Source: Bacteroidota bacterium (GTDB lineage Bacteria > Bacteroidota > Ignavibacteria > UBA10030 > SZUA-254). Taken from it: a DNA stretch of 64,000 bases. Both the position numbers and the translations under genes were made by a program. Numbering within the stretch: the first letter of the stretch is position 1; every line of letters starts with the position of its first letter. Positions 54,177-62,900 of this stretch are shown piece by piece. The notes under the pieces are model-generated. The model searched no databases. It had not been told where the DNA came from and saw nothing but the letters and a program-made list of their open reading frames with translations. The DNA lies in contig DATDFQ010000043.1 in assembly GCA_036522515.1 (NCBI GenBank), forward strand, positions 62,001 to 126,000, written 5' to 3'.

Positions 54177-54566
54177 ATGAAAATAAAAATCTTGATCGGA
54201 TCGATCGTGATCGTGGGGGCGCTCGTCTTCGGGGCAATCTCCTTCGTCGAGACGAACGTGGAGTACACCGACTTCCAGTCGGCTGTCTCTTCCCACAAGA
54301 AGGTGCAGGTAAAGGGGGAGTGGCTGAAGGAAAAGGAATCGACCTTCGACGCCTCCACCGGGAAGTTCCTTTTCTCCATGAAGGACGATCAGGGAAAGGA
54401 AATGCCGGTCGTCTATGACGGCGCGAAGCCCAATAACTTCGAGATTGCGAACGCCATTGTGGTGAAAGGGCGGTACGAAGAAGGGGTCTTTCACGCGAGC
54501 GACATCCTCACCAAGTGCCCGTCGAAGTACGAGGGGGATGCGGCAACCGTGAAAAAGACGCTGTGA
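54177..54566 (+). CDS. ccmE: Haem chaperone CcmE, Cys-type (CxxxY)
   Basis: 129 residues: an N-terminal membrane anchor (residues 4-22) and a periplasmic OB-fold domain with V-Q-V-K-G-E-W, F-S-M-K-D and V-V-K-G-R-Y. Where E. coli CcmE has the haem-binding His in HxxxY, this protein reads K-C-P-S-K-Y-E (Cys114, Tyr118). This is the CxxxY variant described in some deltaproteobacteria and archaea, which binds haem through Cys. It starts three bases after ccmD. Confidence 0.92.
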   Translation: MKIKILIGSIVIVGALVFGAISFVETNVEYTDFQSAVSSHKKVQVKGEWLKEKESTFDASTGKFLFSMKDDQGKEMPVVYDGAKPNNFEIANAIVVKGRYEEGVFHASDILTKCPSKYEGDAATVKKTL

Positions 54567-54612
54567 CGCCGGGCCTGGCTGCGGGGAGATTGTTCGGCGA
54601 AGGAATCGGGTC

Positions 54613-56943
54613 GTGATCGGGAGCCTTCTGGTCAAAGCCGCCTTCCTCTCGATGCTCCTTTCGCTCGTTTCGTACTATCTCACGATGCGGCGCCATGACC
54701 AGCGCGCCCTCCAGGTCGCGCGCTATGCCTATCACGCGGCGGTGCTTGTCGTCATGAGCTTCTGCGCGCTCCTCATCTATTTCATTCTTACCCACCAGTT
54801 CCAATACGCGTATGTCTGGAACTACAGCTCCACCGACCTTCCGACCCCGCTCCTGATCTCGACGTTCTATGCGGGCCAGGAGGGGAGTTTCTCTCTCTGG
54901 ACCCTTTACGTGTCGATTATCGGTGTGATTCTCATGCAATACACCTCGCGGAAGAATTATGAGCCGGAGGTGATGTTCGTGTGGACGATGATCGTGTCGT
55001 TCCTCCTGCTCATGCTGATCGTGAAGAACCCGTTCGCGATGATCTGGGAGAATTTTCCGAAGGACCTGGTTCATACGGGACCGGTCCCCGCCGACGCCGC
55101 CAATTTCGTGTGGCTCGACAGGGCGAAGGGGCTCTGGGCGCAATTCCCGGTGGAGGGGAGAGGGTTGAACCCGCTGCTCCAAAACTACTGGATGGTGATC
55201 CATCCCCAGATTCTGTTCACCGGATTCTCGACGATGGCGGTCCCGTTCACATTCGCGGTCGCCGGGCTCCTCCGGAGGGACTACCAGACCTGGATCCGGA
55301 TTGCGAAGCCCTGGATCGTATTCGGCGCGGCGGTTCTCGGAACCGGAATCATCCTGGGCGGGTATTGGGCGTACGAAACCCTGGGCTGGGGGGGATACTG
55401 GGGCTGGGACCCTGTCGAGAACTCGTCTCTCATTCCGTGGCTCGTTGCGATCGCTTCGATCCACACGATGATGGCCCAGAGGCGCTCCGGGACATTCGTA
55501 CGGACCAACTTTGCGCTCGCCATTCTCTGCTTCGTCATGGTTCTCTACAGCACATTTCTCACCCGGAGCGGGGTCCTGGGCGAAACCTCGGTTCACTCCT
55601 TCGTGGATGCCGGCATGTGGGCCTACTGGATGCTCCTGGGGGTCATTTTCCTCTTCGGAATCTTCGGATTCGGGCTCCTCGTGAGGCGCATGAAAGAGAT
55701 GCCGAAGGTGCCGGTCGAGCACAGCATCTTCTCCAGGGAGTTCGCGCTCTACCTCGGCGCGTTCACGATCTGTTTCGCCGCCATCTTCATCACGATCGGA
55801 ACATCTTCCCCGATCATCACGGGGATTATCAAGGGGAGGCCGGCCGCCGTGGACACGTCGTTCTACGTGAAGACGATTCTTCCCCTCGGGATCGTGGTCG
55901 CGCTCCTGGCGGGGATCGGCCAGCTGCTCTGGTGGAGGAACTCCAGCCTCAAGACGCTTCTCGCAGGCCTCCTCTATCCGCTCCTTTCCGCCGTCGTCTT
56001 CGGGATCGTCCTCTGGTTCGCGGGAATGCACGACCCGCCGTTCCTTCTCTTCTCGTTCGCCTCGGCCTTTGCCCTCTTCGTGAACCTGTTTGTCGGCTAC
56101 CGCATCTTCCGGGGAAACCCGAAATATGCGGGCGGGGCGATCGCGCACATCGGACTGGCGCTGCTCTTCCTCGGATTTGTGGCAAGCTCGAGGTACGACG
56201 ATAAACAGACGGTCTCTCTCGAGCAGGGAAAACCGGTGGATGTGCTGGGTGGATACAAGCTGACGTACCTCGGAAACCACCCTCTGGATGCGGAACGCTA
56301 TGGATTCACCGTGCAGGTGGACCGGGGCGACCAGACCTACACCGTGACGCCCGTGATCAGGTACAGTTCCTTCACCAACAGCATGATGCGCAATCCCGAT
56401 ATCCTGAACATGTACACACGCGACCTCTACCTTTCCCCGCTCTCCATCGAGGCGGGCGGAAGCGGGAAGGAGCAGACCGTTCTATTTAAAAAGGGAGAGG
56501 CCCGCGACGTGGCCGGAATGAAGGTCAGGTTCGTCGATTTCGACTTCAGCTCGATGGAGAAGGGAAAGATGGTCACCGGGGGGGAGTTCACGATCGGGGT
56601 GATTCTCGAGGTGACGCGCGGGGAAAAGACGGAGACGCTCAAACCGCTGATGAAGAATTCAGGGGGCTCGATTTCCTACATCCCCGCCACTCCGGCCGGA
56701 ACGTCCGTCGGGTTCACGATCGTAAAGCTCCAACCGAACCGGGAGGACCCGTCGCAATCGAGCGTGGAGATCGGGGTGAACGACCGGGGGGCGTCGAAGA
56801 AAAAGGATCAGGCCGAGACACTCATCATCGAGGCGAGCGTAAAGCCGTTCATCAACCTGGTCTGGATGGGGACGGTGACTCTCATCGTGGGCTTCGTCCT
56901 CACGATCATCAGAAGGGTGGAGGAGGCAAGGGAGAAGAGCTGA
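54613..56943 (+). CDS. ccmF: Cytochrome c haem lyase subunit CcmF
   Basis: 776 residues, longer than the usual ~650. About 14 membrane segments with the WWD loop W-G-G-Y-W-G-W-D-P-V-E-N near residue 258, conserved H-P-Q-I-L-F-T-G and T-R-S-G-V-L-G, then a large periplasmic domain (about residues 530-750, beta-rich) and a final membrane segment. It transfers haem from CcmE to apocytochrome c. No ccmH or ccmG gene follows; the next gene is on the other strand. GTG start with GGA upstream. Confidence 0.93.
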   Translation: MIGSLLVKAAFLSMLLSLVSYYLTMRRHDQRALQVARYAYHAAVLVVMSFCALLIYFILTHQFQYAYVWNYSSTDLPTPLLISTFYAGQEGSFSLWTLYVSIIGVILMQYTSRKNYEPEVMFVWTMIVSFLLLMLIVKNPFAMIWENFPKDLVHTGPVPADAANFVWLDRAKGLWAQFPVEGRGLNPLLQNYWMVIHPQILFTGFSTMAVPFTFAVAGLLRRDYQTWIRIAKPWIVFGAAVLGTGIILGGYWAYETLGWGGYWGWDPVENSSLIPWLVAIASIHTMMAQRRSGTFVRTNFALAILCFVMVLYSTFLTRSGVLGETSVHSFVDAGMWAYWMLLGVIFLFGIFGFGLLVRRMKEMPKVPVEHSIFSREFALYLGAFTICFAAIFITIGTSSPIITGIIKGRPAAVDTSFYVKTILPLGIVVALLAGIGQLLWWRNSSLKTLLAGLLYPLLSAVVFGIVLWFAGMHDPPFLLFSFASAFALFVNLFVGYRIFRGNPKYAGGAIAHIGLALLFLGFVASSRYDDKQTVSLEQGKPVDVLGGYKLTYLGNHPLDAERYGFTVQVDRGDQTYTVTPVIRYSSFTNSMMRNPDILNMYTRDLYLSPLSIEAGGSGKEQTVLFKKGEARDVAGMKVRFVDFDFSSMEKGKMVTGGEFTIGVILEVTRGEKTETLKPLMKNSGGSISYIPATPAGTSVGFTIVKLQPNREDPSQSSVEIGVNDRGASKKKDQAETLIIEASVKPFINLVWMGTVTLIVGFVLTIIRRVEEAREKS

Positions 56944-56987
56944 CGCGGGGTGGGGCGGCGTCATCCCAAATTATTTCTTGGAACCTG

Positions 56988-57323
56988 TCAGCCGTCGATT
57001 TTACAGCATGCCGGCAGTTTCTCGTATGCGTCCGGATTTCTTTTCCGGCCGTTGGCGTCGTACCCCGCTTCGGAGATCGCCGATTCGATCGTTTGGACAT
57101 TCGTCTGCAGAGCCACGAATTTCACCTCCACCATCTTCTCCTTGACGTCCACGTTCACTTCTTTCACTCCCTCCACGGCGTAGACCGCCTTCTCGATTGT
57201 TTTTGCGCAAGTCCCGCACACCATCGAATTTGCTTTGATCGTGGCGGTTTCCAGCGGCTGTTTCGGACGGCACGCGGAGAAGACAAGACTGAGCGCGACA
57301 AGGAATAGCAGGTGGTGTTTCAT
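56988..57323 (-). CDS. Heavy-metal-associated (HMA) domain lipoprotein
   Basis: 111 residues. Lipoprotein signal V-F-S-A-C with the lipidated Cys at 18, then an HMA domain with M-V-C-G-T-C (Cys36, Cys39) in the place of the usual GMTCxxC, and a further Cys pair near the C-terminus (P-A-C-C, residues 106-107). It resembles MerP/CopZ copper or mercury carriers, but anchored outside the cytoplasm. AGAGGG precedes the ATG. Downstream of the DUF2318-like gene in the same direction. Confidence 0.85.
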   Translation of the reverse strand: MKHHLLFLVALSLVFSACRPKQPLETATIKANSMVCGTCAKTIEKAVYAVEGVKEVNVDVKEKMVEVKFVALQTNVQTIESAISEAGYDANGRKRNPDAYEKLPACCKIDG

Positions 57324-57350
57324 GGTGTCATCCCTCTTTAAACGGATTCG

Positions 57351-58040
57351 TTAGATTCTCAGTTTCCAGTTTTTGAGCAACTTCTCTTCGATCTGAACCT
57401 GGTTGCCGACAATGGCGCTCGCGACCGGCGCCGGCGGATATTTCTGGCATGAGCCCTGGATCCCTTCGAGGTTATTCAGCTTCCACCGGGTTTCGCAGTT
57501 CCCGCAGGCAAGTTCATCCCCCTCGATACGGAAGGTGTGAGAGTTGCACGGCTCGCAGATCGCGACGGCGGTAACGACTTTCCCTTCGCCCGTGATGAAG
57601 GCGATCAGCGGGAGAGTCACCCCGGCCGCTTCGTATTCGAACCCGACCATTCTTTTTTCGAGCAGAAGAGAAACCGGAAAACTGATCTTCCCGTTTCCGA
57701 TCTCGGGGGTGATCGGCTCGGGCTTGAGCACCTGGTCCGGCTTTGCAGAGGCCATCTCCACCTCGGGCTGCGCCGCAATCACCGGATGTTCACCTCCGGG
57801 GAGGTGCTTTGCGAACGTCAACAGGAAGAACGCAAAGAGGAGAAGGGCAAGCACCGAGTAAAGGACCCTTGCCTTCCGGGTCATTACTTTTTTGGCGGGA
57901 GGGGGAGCAGGCTGTCCGGCAGGCGCCGGCGCGTCCGCGGACGGGGCCCCGGGGGATAGTTTCCTTCCGCACGAGGAGCAAAACTGAGCTGCGTCCTTCA
58001 ACCTGGAACCGCAATTCGGGCAGAATTGGAGGCCGCTCAT
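57351..58040 (-). CDS. Zinc-ribbon membrane protein with DUF2318-like metal-binding domain
   Basis: 229 residues: double zinc ribbon (F-C-P-N-C...F-C-S-S-C, residues 6-25), a Pro/Ala-rich linker, one membrane segment near 65-82, and an outer domain with I-C-E-P-C-N-S-H-T-F, A-C-G-N-C-E-T-R-W-K-L-N-N-L-E-G and G-S-C-Q-K-Y-P-P. The latter is the signature of DUF2318 (Fe-S or metal-binding membrane proteins often found with metal transport). ATG 58040 chosen; an in-frame TTG at 58079 would add 13 residues. Confidence 0.78.
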   Translation of the reverse strand: MSGLQFCPNCGSRLKDAAQFCSSCGRKLSPGAPSADAPAPAGQPAPPPAKKVMTRKARVLYSVLALLLFAFFLLTFAKHLPGGEHPVIAAQPEVEMASAKPDQVLKPEPITPEIGNGKISFPVSLLLEKRMVGFEYEAAGVTLPLIAFITGEGKVVTAVAICEPCNSHTFRIEGDELACGNCETRWKLNNLEGIQGSCQKYPPAPVASAIVGNQVQIEEKLLKNWKLRI

Positions 58041-58093
58041 GCGGTGTGTGGGGCGGCAGCTGAGGGAGGGATCATTCAATCCTCATCGGTGAA

Positions 58094-58128
58094 ATAAAAA
58101 AGCCGTCCCGGAAAAGCGGGGACGGCTT
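58094..58128 (-). terminator. Rho-independent terminator after the Cys-rich protein gene
   Basis: On the minus strand AGCCGTCCC, a 9-base loop, GGGACGGCT, then TTTTTTATTT. It lies 20 bases after the stop of the gene ending at 58148 and separates it from the DUF2318-like gene. Confidence 0.88.
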
Positions 58129-58147
58129 CGCTGAATCTCGATCGTGC

Positions 58148-58564
58148 TTAGTTCGTTCCCTTTGCTTCGACGATCTTGGCGCCCGTCTTCTTCACGGAGT
58201 TGCTCGCTTTCGCGCCCTTCGCCTTGCCCGCGCAGCAATCGGCCTTCGTTCCGGCCTTCGTCATGCTCGCCTTCGACATATCGCAATTGGCCTTCTCGGC
58301 CGCGGTGCAGTTTGCGGCATCCTTCACGCCCTTCATCGCGCATTCTTTCCCGGAAGCCTGTGCGACACCCTTGTCGCTCACGGGGACGATGACAGCATCT
58401 TTATCGCTCTTTGAAGCGGTAGATAACGATGCCTTGGTGCCGTGTGCGCAGCACGATGCGGTCGAACCGGCCGGACACTTCTTACCGTCGTCGCCGCGCC
58501 CGAAAGCAAGCGAGAGGGAGAGGAGAACGGCCACACAACAACCGACTATCACGCGATAATTCAT
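58148..58564 (-). CDS. Small exported Cys-rich protein
   Basis: 138 residues with a signal peptide (residues 1-22, ending A-F-G). The mature part is rich in Ala, Lys and Cys with C-P-A-G, S-C-C-A-H-G, E-C-A-M-K-G, N-C-T-A...N-C-D-M-S and D-C-C-A-G-K, and has no hydrophobic core. Such composition suggests metal binding or a disordered surface protein. I know no family for it. It stands alone between a possible promoter (58625-58654) and a strong terminator, within the metal-handling region. Confidence 0.7.
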   Translation of the reverse strand: MNYRVIVGCCVAVLLSLSLAFGRGDDGKKCPAGSTASCCAHGTKASLSTASKSDKDAVIVPVSDKGVAQASGKECAMKGVKDAANCTAAEKANCDMSKASMTKAGTKADCCAGKAKGAKASNSVKKTGAKIVEAKGTN

Positions 58565-58624
58565 GGCTGAGACCCTTACACGTAGTGAATGGTTAATGGA
58601 TGAATGCTGATACGTTCTATAACA

Positions 58625-58654
58625 AGAATTTACAGGAATTAGTTACAAAAGCAA
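58625..58654 (-). promoter_or_regulatory. Possible promoter of the Cys-rich protein gene
   Basis: On the minus strand TTG (58654-58652), 19 bases, TAAATTCT (58632-58625), two mismatches from TAnnTTTG. The leader would be about 50 bases. Confidence 0.3.
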
Positions 58655-58807
58655 GGATTTTTTTTTGTGTGTGATCCCCGGTAGGGGGTACCCGCCGGAA
58701 GGGCACGGTTTACCCGCTTTCCTTTGATTCTATCGATTCTGTTCGAGGGCCATGCCATTGTGATCTTCGTCGGGCCACGCGAACACCGTCATGATCCGGC
58801 CACTGCG

Positions 58808-58838
58808 TTTGCTTATTTTGTCCGAAAAACTTACTTTT
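58808..58838 (+). promoter_or_regulatory. Possible promoter of the ABM-like gene
   Basis: TTTG (58808-58811), 19 bases, TTACTTTT (58831-58838), an imperfect TAnnTTTG, 24 bases before ATG 58862. The surrounding 250 bases are AT-rich and hold no other feature I can name. Confidence 0.3.
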
Positions 58839-58861
58839 CCAGCATTATTCACTATTATGAT

Positions 58862-59176
58862 ATGATTATGCGCGCACAACTGATCACCTATCAATTAAGC
58901 GATATCACCCAGGCGGAATATTTGAAACAAATGGTTGAACCGGACGCTCCCGTTTTAGCAAATGTGAAAGGTCTTATCTCAAAGGTTTGGTTGGCAGACA
59001 TAGATAAGAATACGTTTGGCGGCTTCTATTTGTGGGAAAACAAGACTGCAATGGAAGACTTCATGCATTCTGAACTTGTAAAAGCAGTTGTGAGCAGACC
59101 GTTCGTAAAAAATGTCGCATCTGTCGACTGGGACGTAAATCAAAAAGCTTCATTAATTACTCGCGGACTGAAATAA
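58862..59176 (+). CDS. ABM/YdhR-like dimeric barrel protein
   Basis: 104 residues (ATG 58862; a second ATG six bases on). It matches the antibiotic-biosynthesis-monooxygenase-like dimeric barrel pattern: A-Q-L-I-T-Y-Q-L, a helix, G-L-I-S-K-V-W-L-A-D, F-G-G-F-Y-L-W-E-N-K-T-A-M-E-D-F. The F-G-G-x-Y-x-W/F segment is typical of YdhR-type small monooxygenase-like proteins. The gene is clearly lower in GC than its neighbours and uses codons such as TTA, AAA and GTA freely, suggesting later acquisition. Only plus-strand gene within the metal region. Confidence 0.72.
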   Translation: MIMRAQLITYQLSDITQAEYLKQMVEPDAPVLANVKGLISKVWLADIDKNTFGGFYLWENKTAMEDFMHSELVKAVVSRPFVKNVASVDWDVNQKASLITRGLK

Positions 59177-59261
59177 GAAGATCGAATTCGTCTGCTCCTT
59201 CCAAGCGTTACGCTCAGACTGAAACCGGTCGCCAAGCTCCCTCAGGATGGCATTCGGGGGA

Positions 59262-59804
59262 TCAATGATGCATGTGTTCGTGGGGGTGCTCCGGCGTTCC
59301 ATAACCCCGGAGATCGATGTACTTATTGACCTGCCCTGCGGTGAGGATCTCTTTTTCCGCAAGATGTGCCCTGAGGTGAGTCGCGCGAAGCCTCCCCTGG
59401 AGTTCGCCGATATGGGCCGTCAGTGAGTCGAGCCGGTTTGTATTGATGGTCCCGGATGCAAATTCCTTGTCCAGCTCGCGCTCGGTTTCGACGAGCTCTC
59501 TTCCTACTCGAACCGCCTTCTTGTGCATCTCTTCAAATGCTTTCTGTGTCATCGCTTTCTGCTCCTGATTTAAATTCAACTCCGCTGCCATATCAAGTAC
59601 ATGTTTCGGCCCGGGGTACCTGTTCAGCTCTGCCGCTTTGGCAAGACCCATCCCCTCGCCATTCTCGTACGATTGAATTTCGTCCTGGGAGAGAGATTTG
59701 ATTGGCCTCATCTCCTGCCCGGCGTAGGGAGATTTCTGAATCTGCGGGAGGGGGGTGGTTCCCATCAGTAATAAAACGGCGATAAAAGGGATGTATCTCA
59801 TCAT
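59262..59804 (-). CDS. Periplasmic CpxP/Spy-like protein with His-rich tail
   Basis: 180 residues: signal peptide (residues 1-20), then long amphipathic helices with an L-N-L-N-Q-E-Q-K-A-M-T-Q block (near residue 75) of the LTxxQ type found in CpxP, Spy and CnrX-like metal-stress proteins. The final residues H-P-H-E-H-M-H-H form a metal-binding tail. It probably senses or buffers metal in the periplasm. AGGAG precedes the ATG. It follows cusA in the same direction across a cluster of REP-like repeats. Confidence 0.8.
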   Translation of the reverse strand: MMRYIPFIAVLLLMGTTPLPQIQKSPYAGQEMRPIKSLSQDEIQSYENGEGMGLAKAAELNRYPGPKHVLDMAAELNLNQEQKAMTQKAFEEMHKKAVRVGRELVETERELDKEFASGTINTNRLDSLTAHIGELQGRLRATHLRAHLAEKEILTAGQVNKYIDLRGYGTPEHPHEHMHH

Positions 59805-59835
59805 GGTAACTCCTGTTGTTATGGAAGATTAAAGA

Positions 59836-59945
59836 CCGCGGCCTAAAGGCCGCGGCTACCGTCTATTTGGCTGATGAACGCGGCCTAAAGGCCGCGCCTA
59901 CCGATTAGCTGACGACATCAACGCGGCCTAAAGGCCGCGCCTACC
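59836..59945. repeat. REP-like palindromic repeats, three direct units (family 1)
   Basis: Units at 59836-59860 (CCGCGGCCTAAAGGCCGCGG then CTACC), 59877-59902 and 59920-59945 (both ACGCGGCCTAAAGGCCGCGC then CTACC; these two are identical over 26 bases). Same loop (TAAA) and same CTACC tail as the units near 40000, but the stem is GCGGCC. They fill the gap between cusA and the CpxP-like gene, ending two bases from the cusA stop codon. Confidence 0.9.
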
Positions 59946-59947
59946 GG

Positions 59948-62900
59948 TTATCCGGCGGCATTAACGCGGTCTATGGCGGAACTCTTCAGCGTTCCTCTCC
60001 TCAAAGCCGCTTCCTTCATGAGAGAAAAAATTACCGGCGTGACAAGGAGAACATGGATCGCCGAAGTAAGGATTCCTCCAACCATGGGGGCTGCAATCGG
60101 CTTCATCACGTCGGATCCGGCTCCGGTGCTCCACATGATCGGCATCAATCCCAGGATATTCGTCGCGACGGTCATGAGCTTCGGCCGGAGTCTCAGAACG
60201 GCCCCGTCAACCGTCGCCTGAATGATATCTTCATGCCGGAGCATGCCGGTTGCCAACCGCCGGTCGAGCGCCTCGTGGAGATAAATGACCATCACGACCC
60301 CCGTTTCCACCGCCACGCCATAGAGCGCGATGAATCCTATCCAGACCGCCACACTCAGGTTATATCCAAGAAAGTAGATCAGATAGACTCCTCCGATGAG
60401 CGCAAAGGGGACCGAGAGCATGACCATCGAGGCCTCCAGGAACGACCTGAACGTGAAGTAAAGCATGAGAAAGATCACGATAAAGACGATGGGCAGCACA
60501 AGTTCTATGCGTCTCTTCGCCCTGATTTGATTTTCATACTGTCCGCTCCAGGAGAGATAGTAGCCAGGCGGGAGCTTCATCTTTTGTTCGAGCGCGGTTT
60601 TCGCGTCGGAAACGAACCCTCCCATATCCCTTCCCCTGACATTGAGATAAACGATTGACCGGAGCAGGCTGTTTTCACTGTTGATCATCGGGGGTCCCGG
60701 CATCTGTCGGATGTCGGCAAGCTGCGCGAGGGGAACGTAGGCGTATTTTCGAAGGCTTTCGCCGGCAGACGCTCCAGCCATCCCGCTCCCCGGCCGCGGG
60801 ACCGGCACGAGCAATTTTCCCAGCGCGTCCGGGTTATCGCGAAAGTCCTTCGCAAAGCGGACCCGGATCGGGAACCGGCGCCTTCCCTCCACTGTGGTGG
60901 AGATATTCTCCCCGCCGATCGCGCCCTCGATGAAGTCGAGAACGGCGCCGGCGTTGATGCCGTAGCGCGCCACTGCCCCGGGTTTGACGTCGATATCGAG
61001 GAACTCGCCCCCGGTGACACGCTCGGCGTACAGATCCGCCGCTCCGGACACTTCCTTCAGGACGCGCTCGGCCTCGATGGCCAGGCGCTCCAGCGTGTCG
61101 AGATTGTCTCCGAAGACTTTCACGCCGAGATCGGTCCTCACACCGGTGGAGAGCATGTTGATGCGGTTGATGATCGGTTGTGTCCACCCGTTCCGCACGC
61201 CGGGAATCTGGAGCTGGCTGTCGAGCTGCTCGATGATGTCGTTCTTGGTCAACCCTTTGCGCCACTCGGCCCTCGGCTTGAGCAGGATGATCGTCTCGAT
61301 CATGTTGACCGGGGCGGGGTCGGTGGAGGTCTCCGCGCGGCCCACCTTGCCGAGGACCTGTTTCACTTCGGGGAAGCCCGCGATGATCTTATCCTGTACC
61401 TGGAGGATCCGTTTCGCTTCGGTAATCGAAACGTTCGGGAGGGCGACCGGCATGAAGAGGAGGCTTCCCTCGTCGAGAGGGGGCATAAACTCGGAGCCGA
61501 TGCTCAGGAGCATCGGGATTGCGATCAGAAGCGCGATCGCGTTGACGGCGAGCGTCGTTTTCCGGTACTTGAGCGCCTTCCTGAGCACCGGTTCGTACAG
61601 GCGCATCAGGATCCGGGAGACCGGGTTCTGTTCTTCGGGGCGGAATTTTCCCCGCATCAGCATCGTCATCAGCATGGGAACGAGCGTGATCGAAATGATC
61701 GCCGAGGCGGCGAGGGCAAAGGTCTTCGTCCACGCGAGGGGGTGGAAGAGCTTCCCTTCCTGTCCTTCCAGCATGAAAACGGGCAGGAAAGAAACGACGA
61801 TGATCGCGAGCGAAAAGAAGATGGCCCGTCCGACCTGCTGCGCCGAACGTATCGAGACCTCGGTGTAGTCCACGGGGCCCCCCTGCGACTGCGCCTGGGC
61901 GATATTCCGGTAGGCGTTTTCGACAAGCACGATCGACGAATCGACGAGCACGCCGATAGCGATCGCCAGGCCGCCCAGGCTCATGATGTTCGAGGTGATC
62001 CCGAACTGCTTCATGAGGATGAAGGCGATCAGGACAGACACCGGCATTTCGATGAGGATCCTGAGCGCGCTCCGGACGTGAAAAATGAAAATCATGACGA
62101 TGAGGCTCACGATCAGGGCTTCCTCGACGAGCGCGTGCCGGAGGGTGTCGATCGATTGGTCGATGAGGTCCGACCGGTCGTACGCGGTCTTGATCTCGAC
62201 TCCGGAAGGGAGGCCTTTCTGAATCTCGGCGATCTTGACTTTGACGCGGTCGATGACGTCCTTCGCGTTCTCCCCGTAGCGCATCACGACAATCCCCCCG
62301 ACGGTCTCTCCCTCCCCGTTTTTGTCCAGGAGGCCGAGCCGAAGGTCATTTCCCATCTGGACCGTCCCGAGGCTTCCGATCGTCACCGGCACGCCCCCCG
62401 GGCCGGTACCCACCGGGATCGTTTCGATCTCCTTGACCGAACGGATGTACCCGAGACCCCGGACGTACATCTGGCTCTCGTTCGATTCGATGATTTTTCC
62501 GCCGACATCCCGGTTGGAGTTCGTGATCGCCTCAACGACCATCTTCACGTCGACGTCGGCTGCCACCAGCTTGTTCGGATCGAGGTCGACCTGGTACTGC
62601 TTGACAAATCCCCCCACGCTTGCGATCTCCGCAACTCCCGGGACGGAATTCAACTGATAGCGCACATACCAGTCCTGGATTGCGCGGAGCTCGCCAAGAT
62701 CGGACTCTTTTCCCTCGACCGTGTACCATAAGACGTGCCCCACGCCCGTGCCGTCCGGCCCCAGCGTCGGGATCACGCCGGCGGGAAGGGAGGAGGCGGC
62801 ATAGCTGAGCTTTTCGAGCACGCGGCTCCGGGCCCAGTAGATGTCGGTGTTGTCCTCGAAGATGATATAGATGAACGACATCCCGAACATCGATTGCGCC

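Noticed and set aside
54508..56280. Long antisense frame (590 codons) over ccmF
   Set aside because: Highly charged composition, no motif, and full overlap with a clearly real gene.
61178..62731. Long open frame (about 517 codons) antisense to cusA
   Set aside because: Its product is an Asp/Arg/His-rich mirror of the cusA codons with no motif; GC-rich genes of this window commonly leave such open antisense frames.
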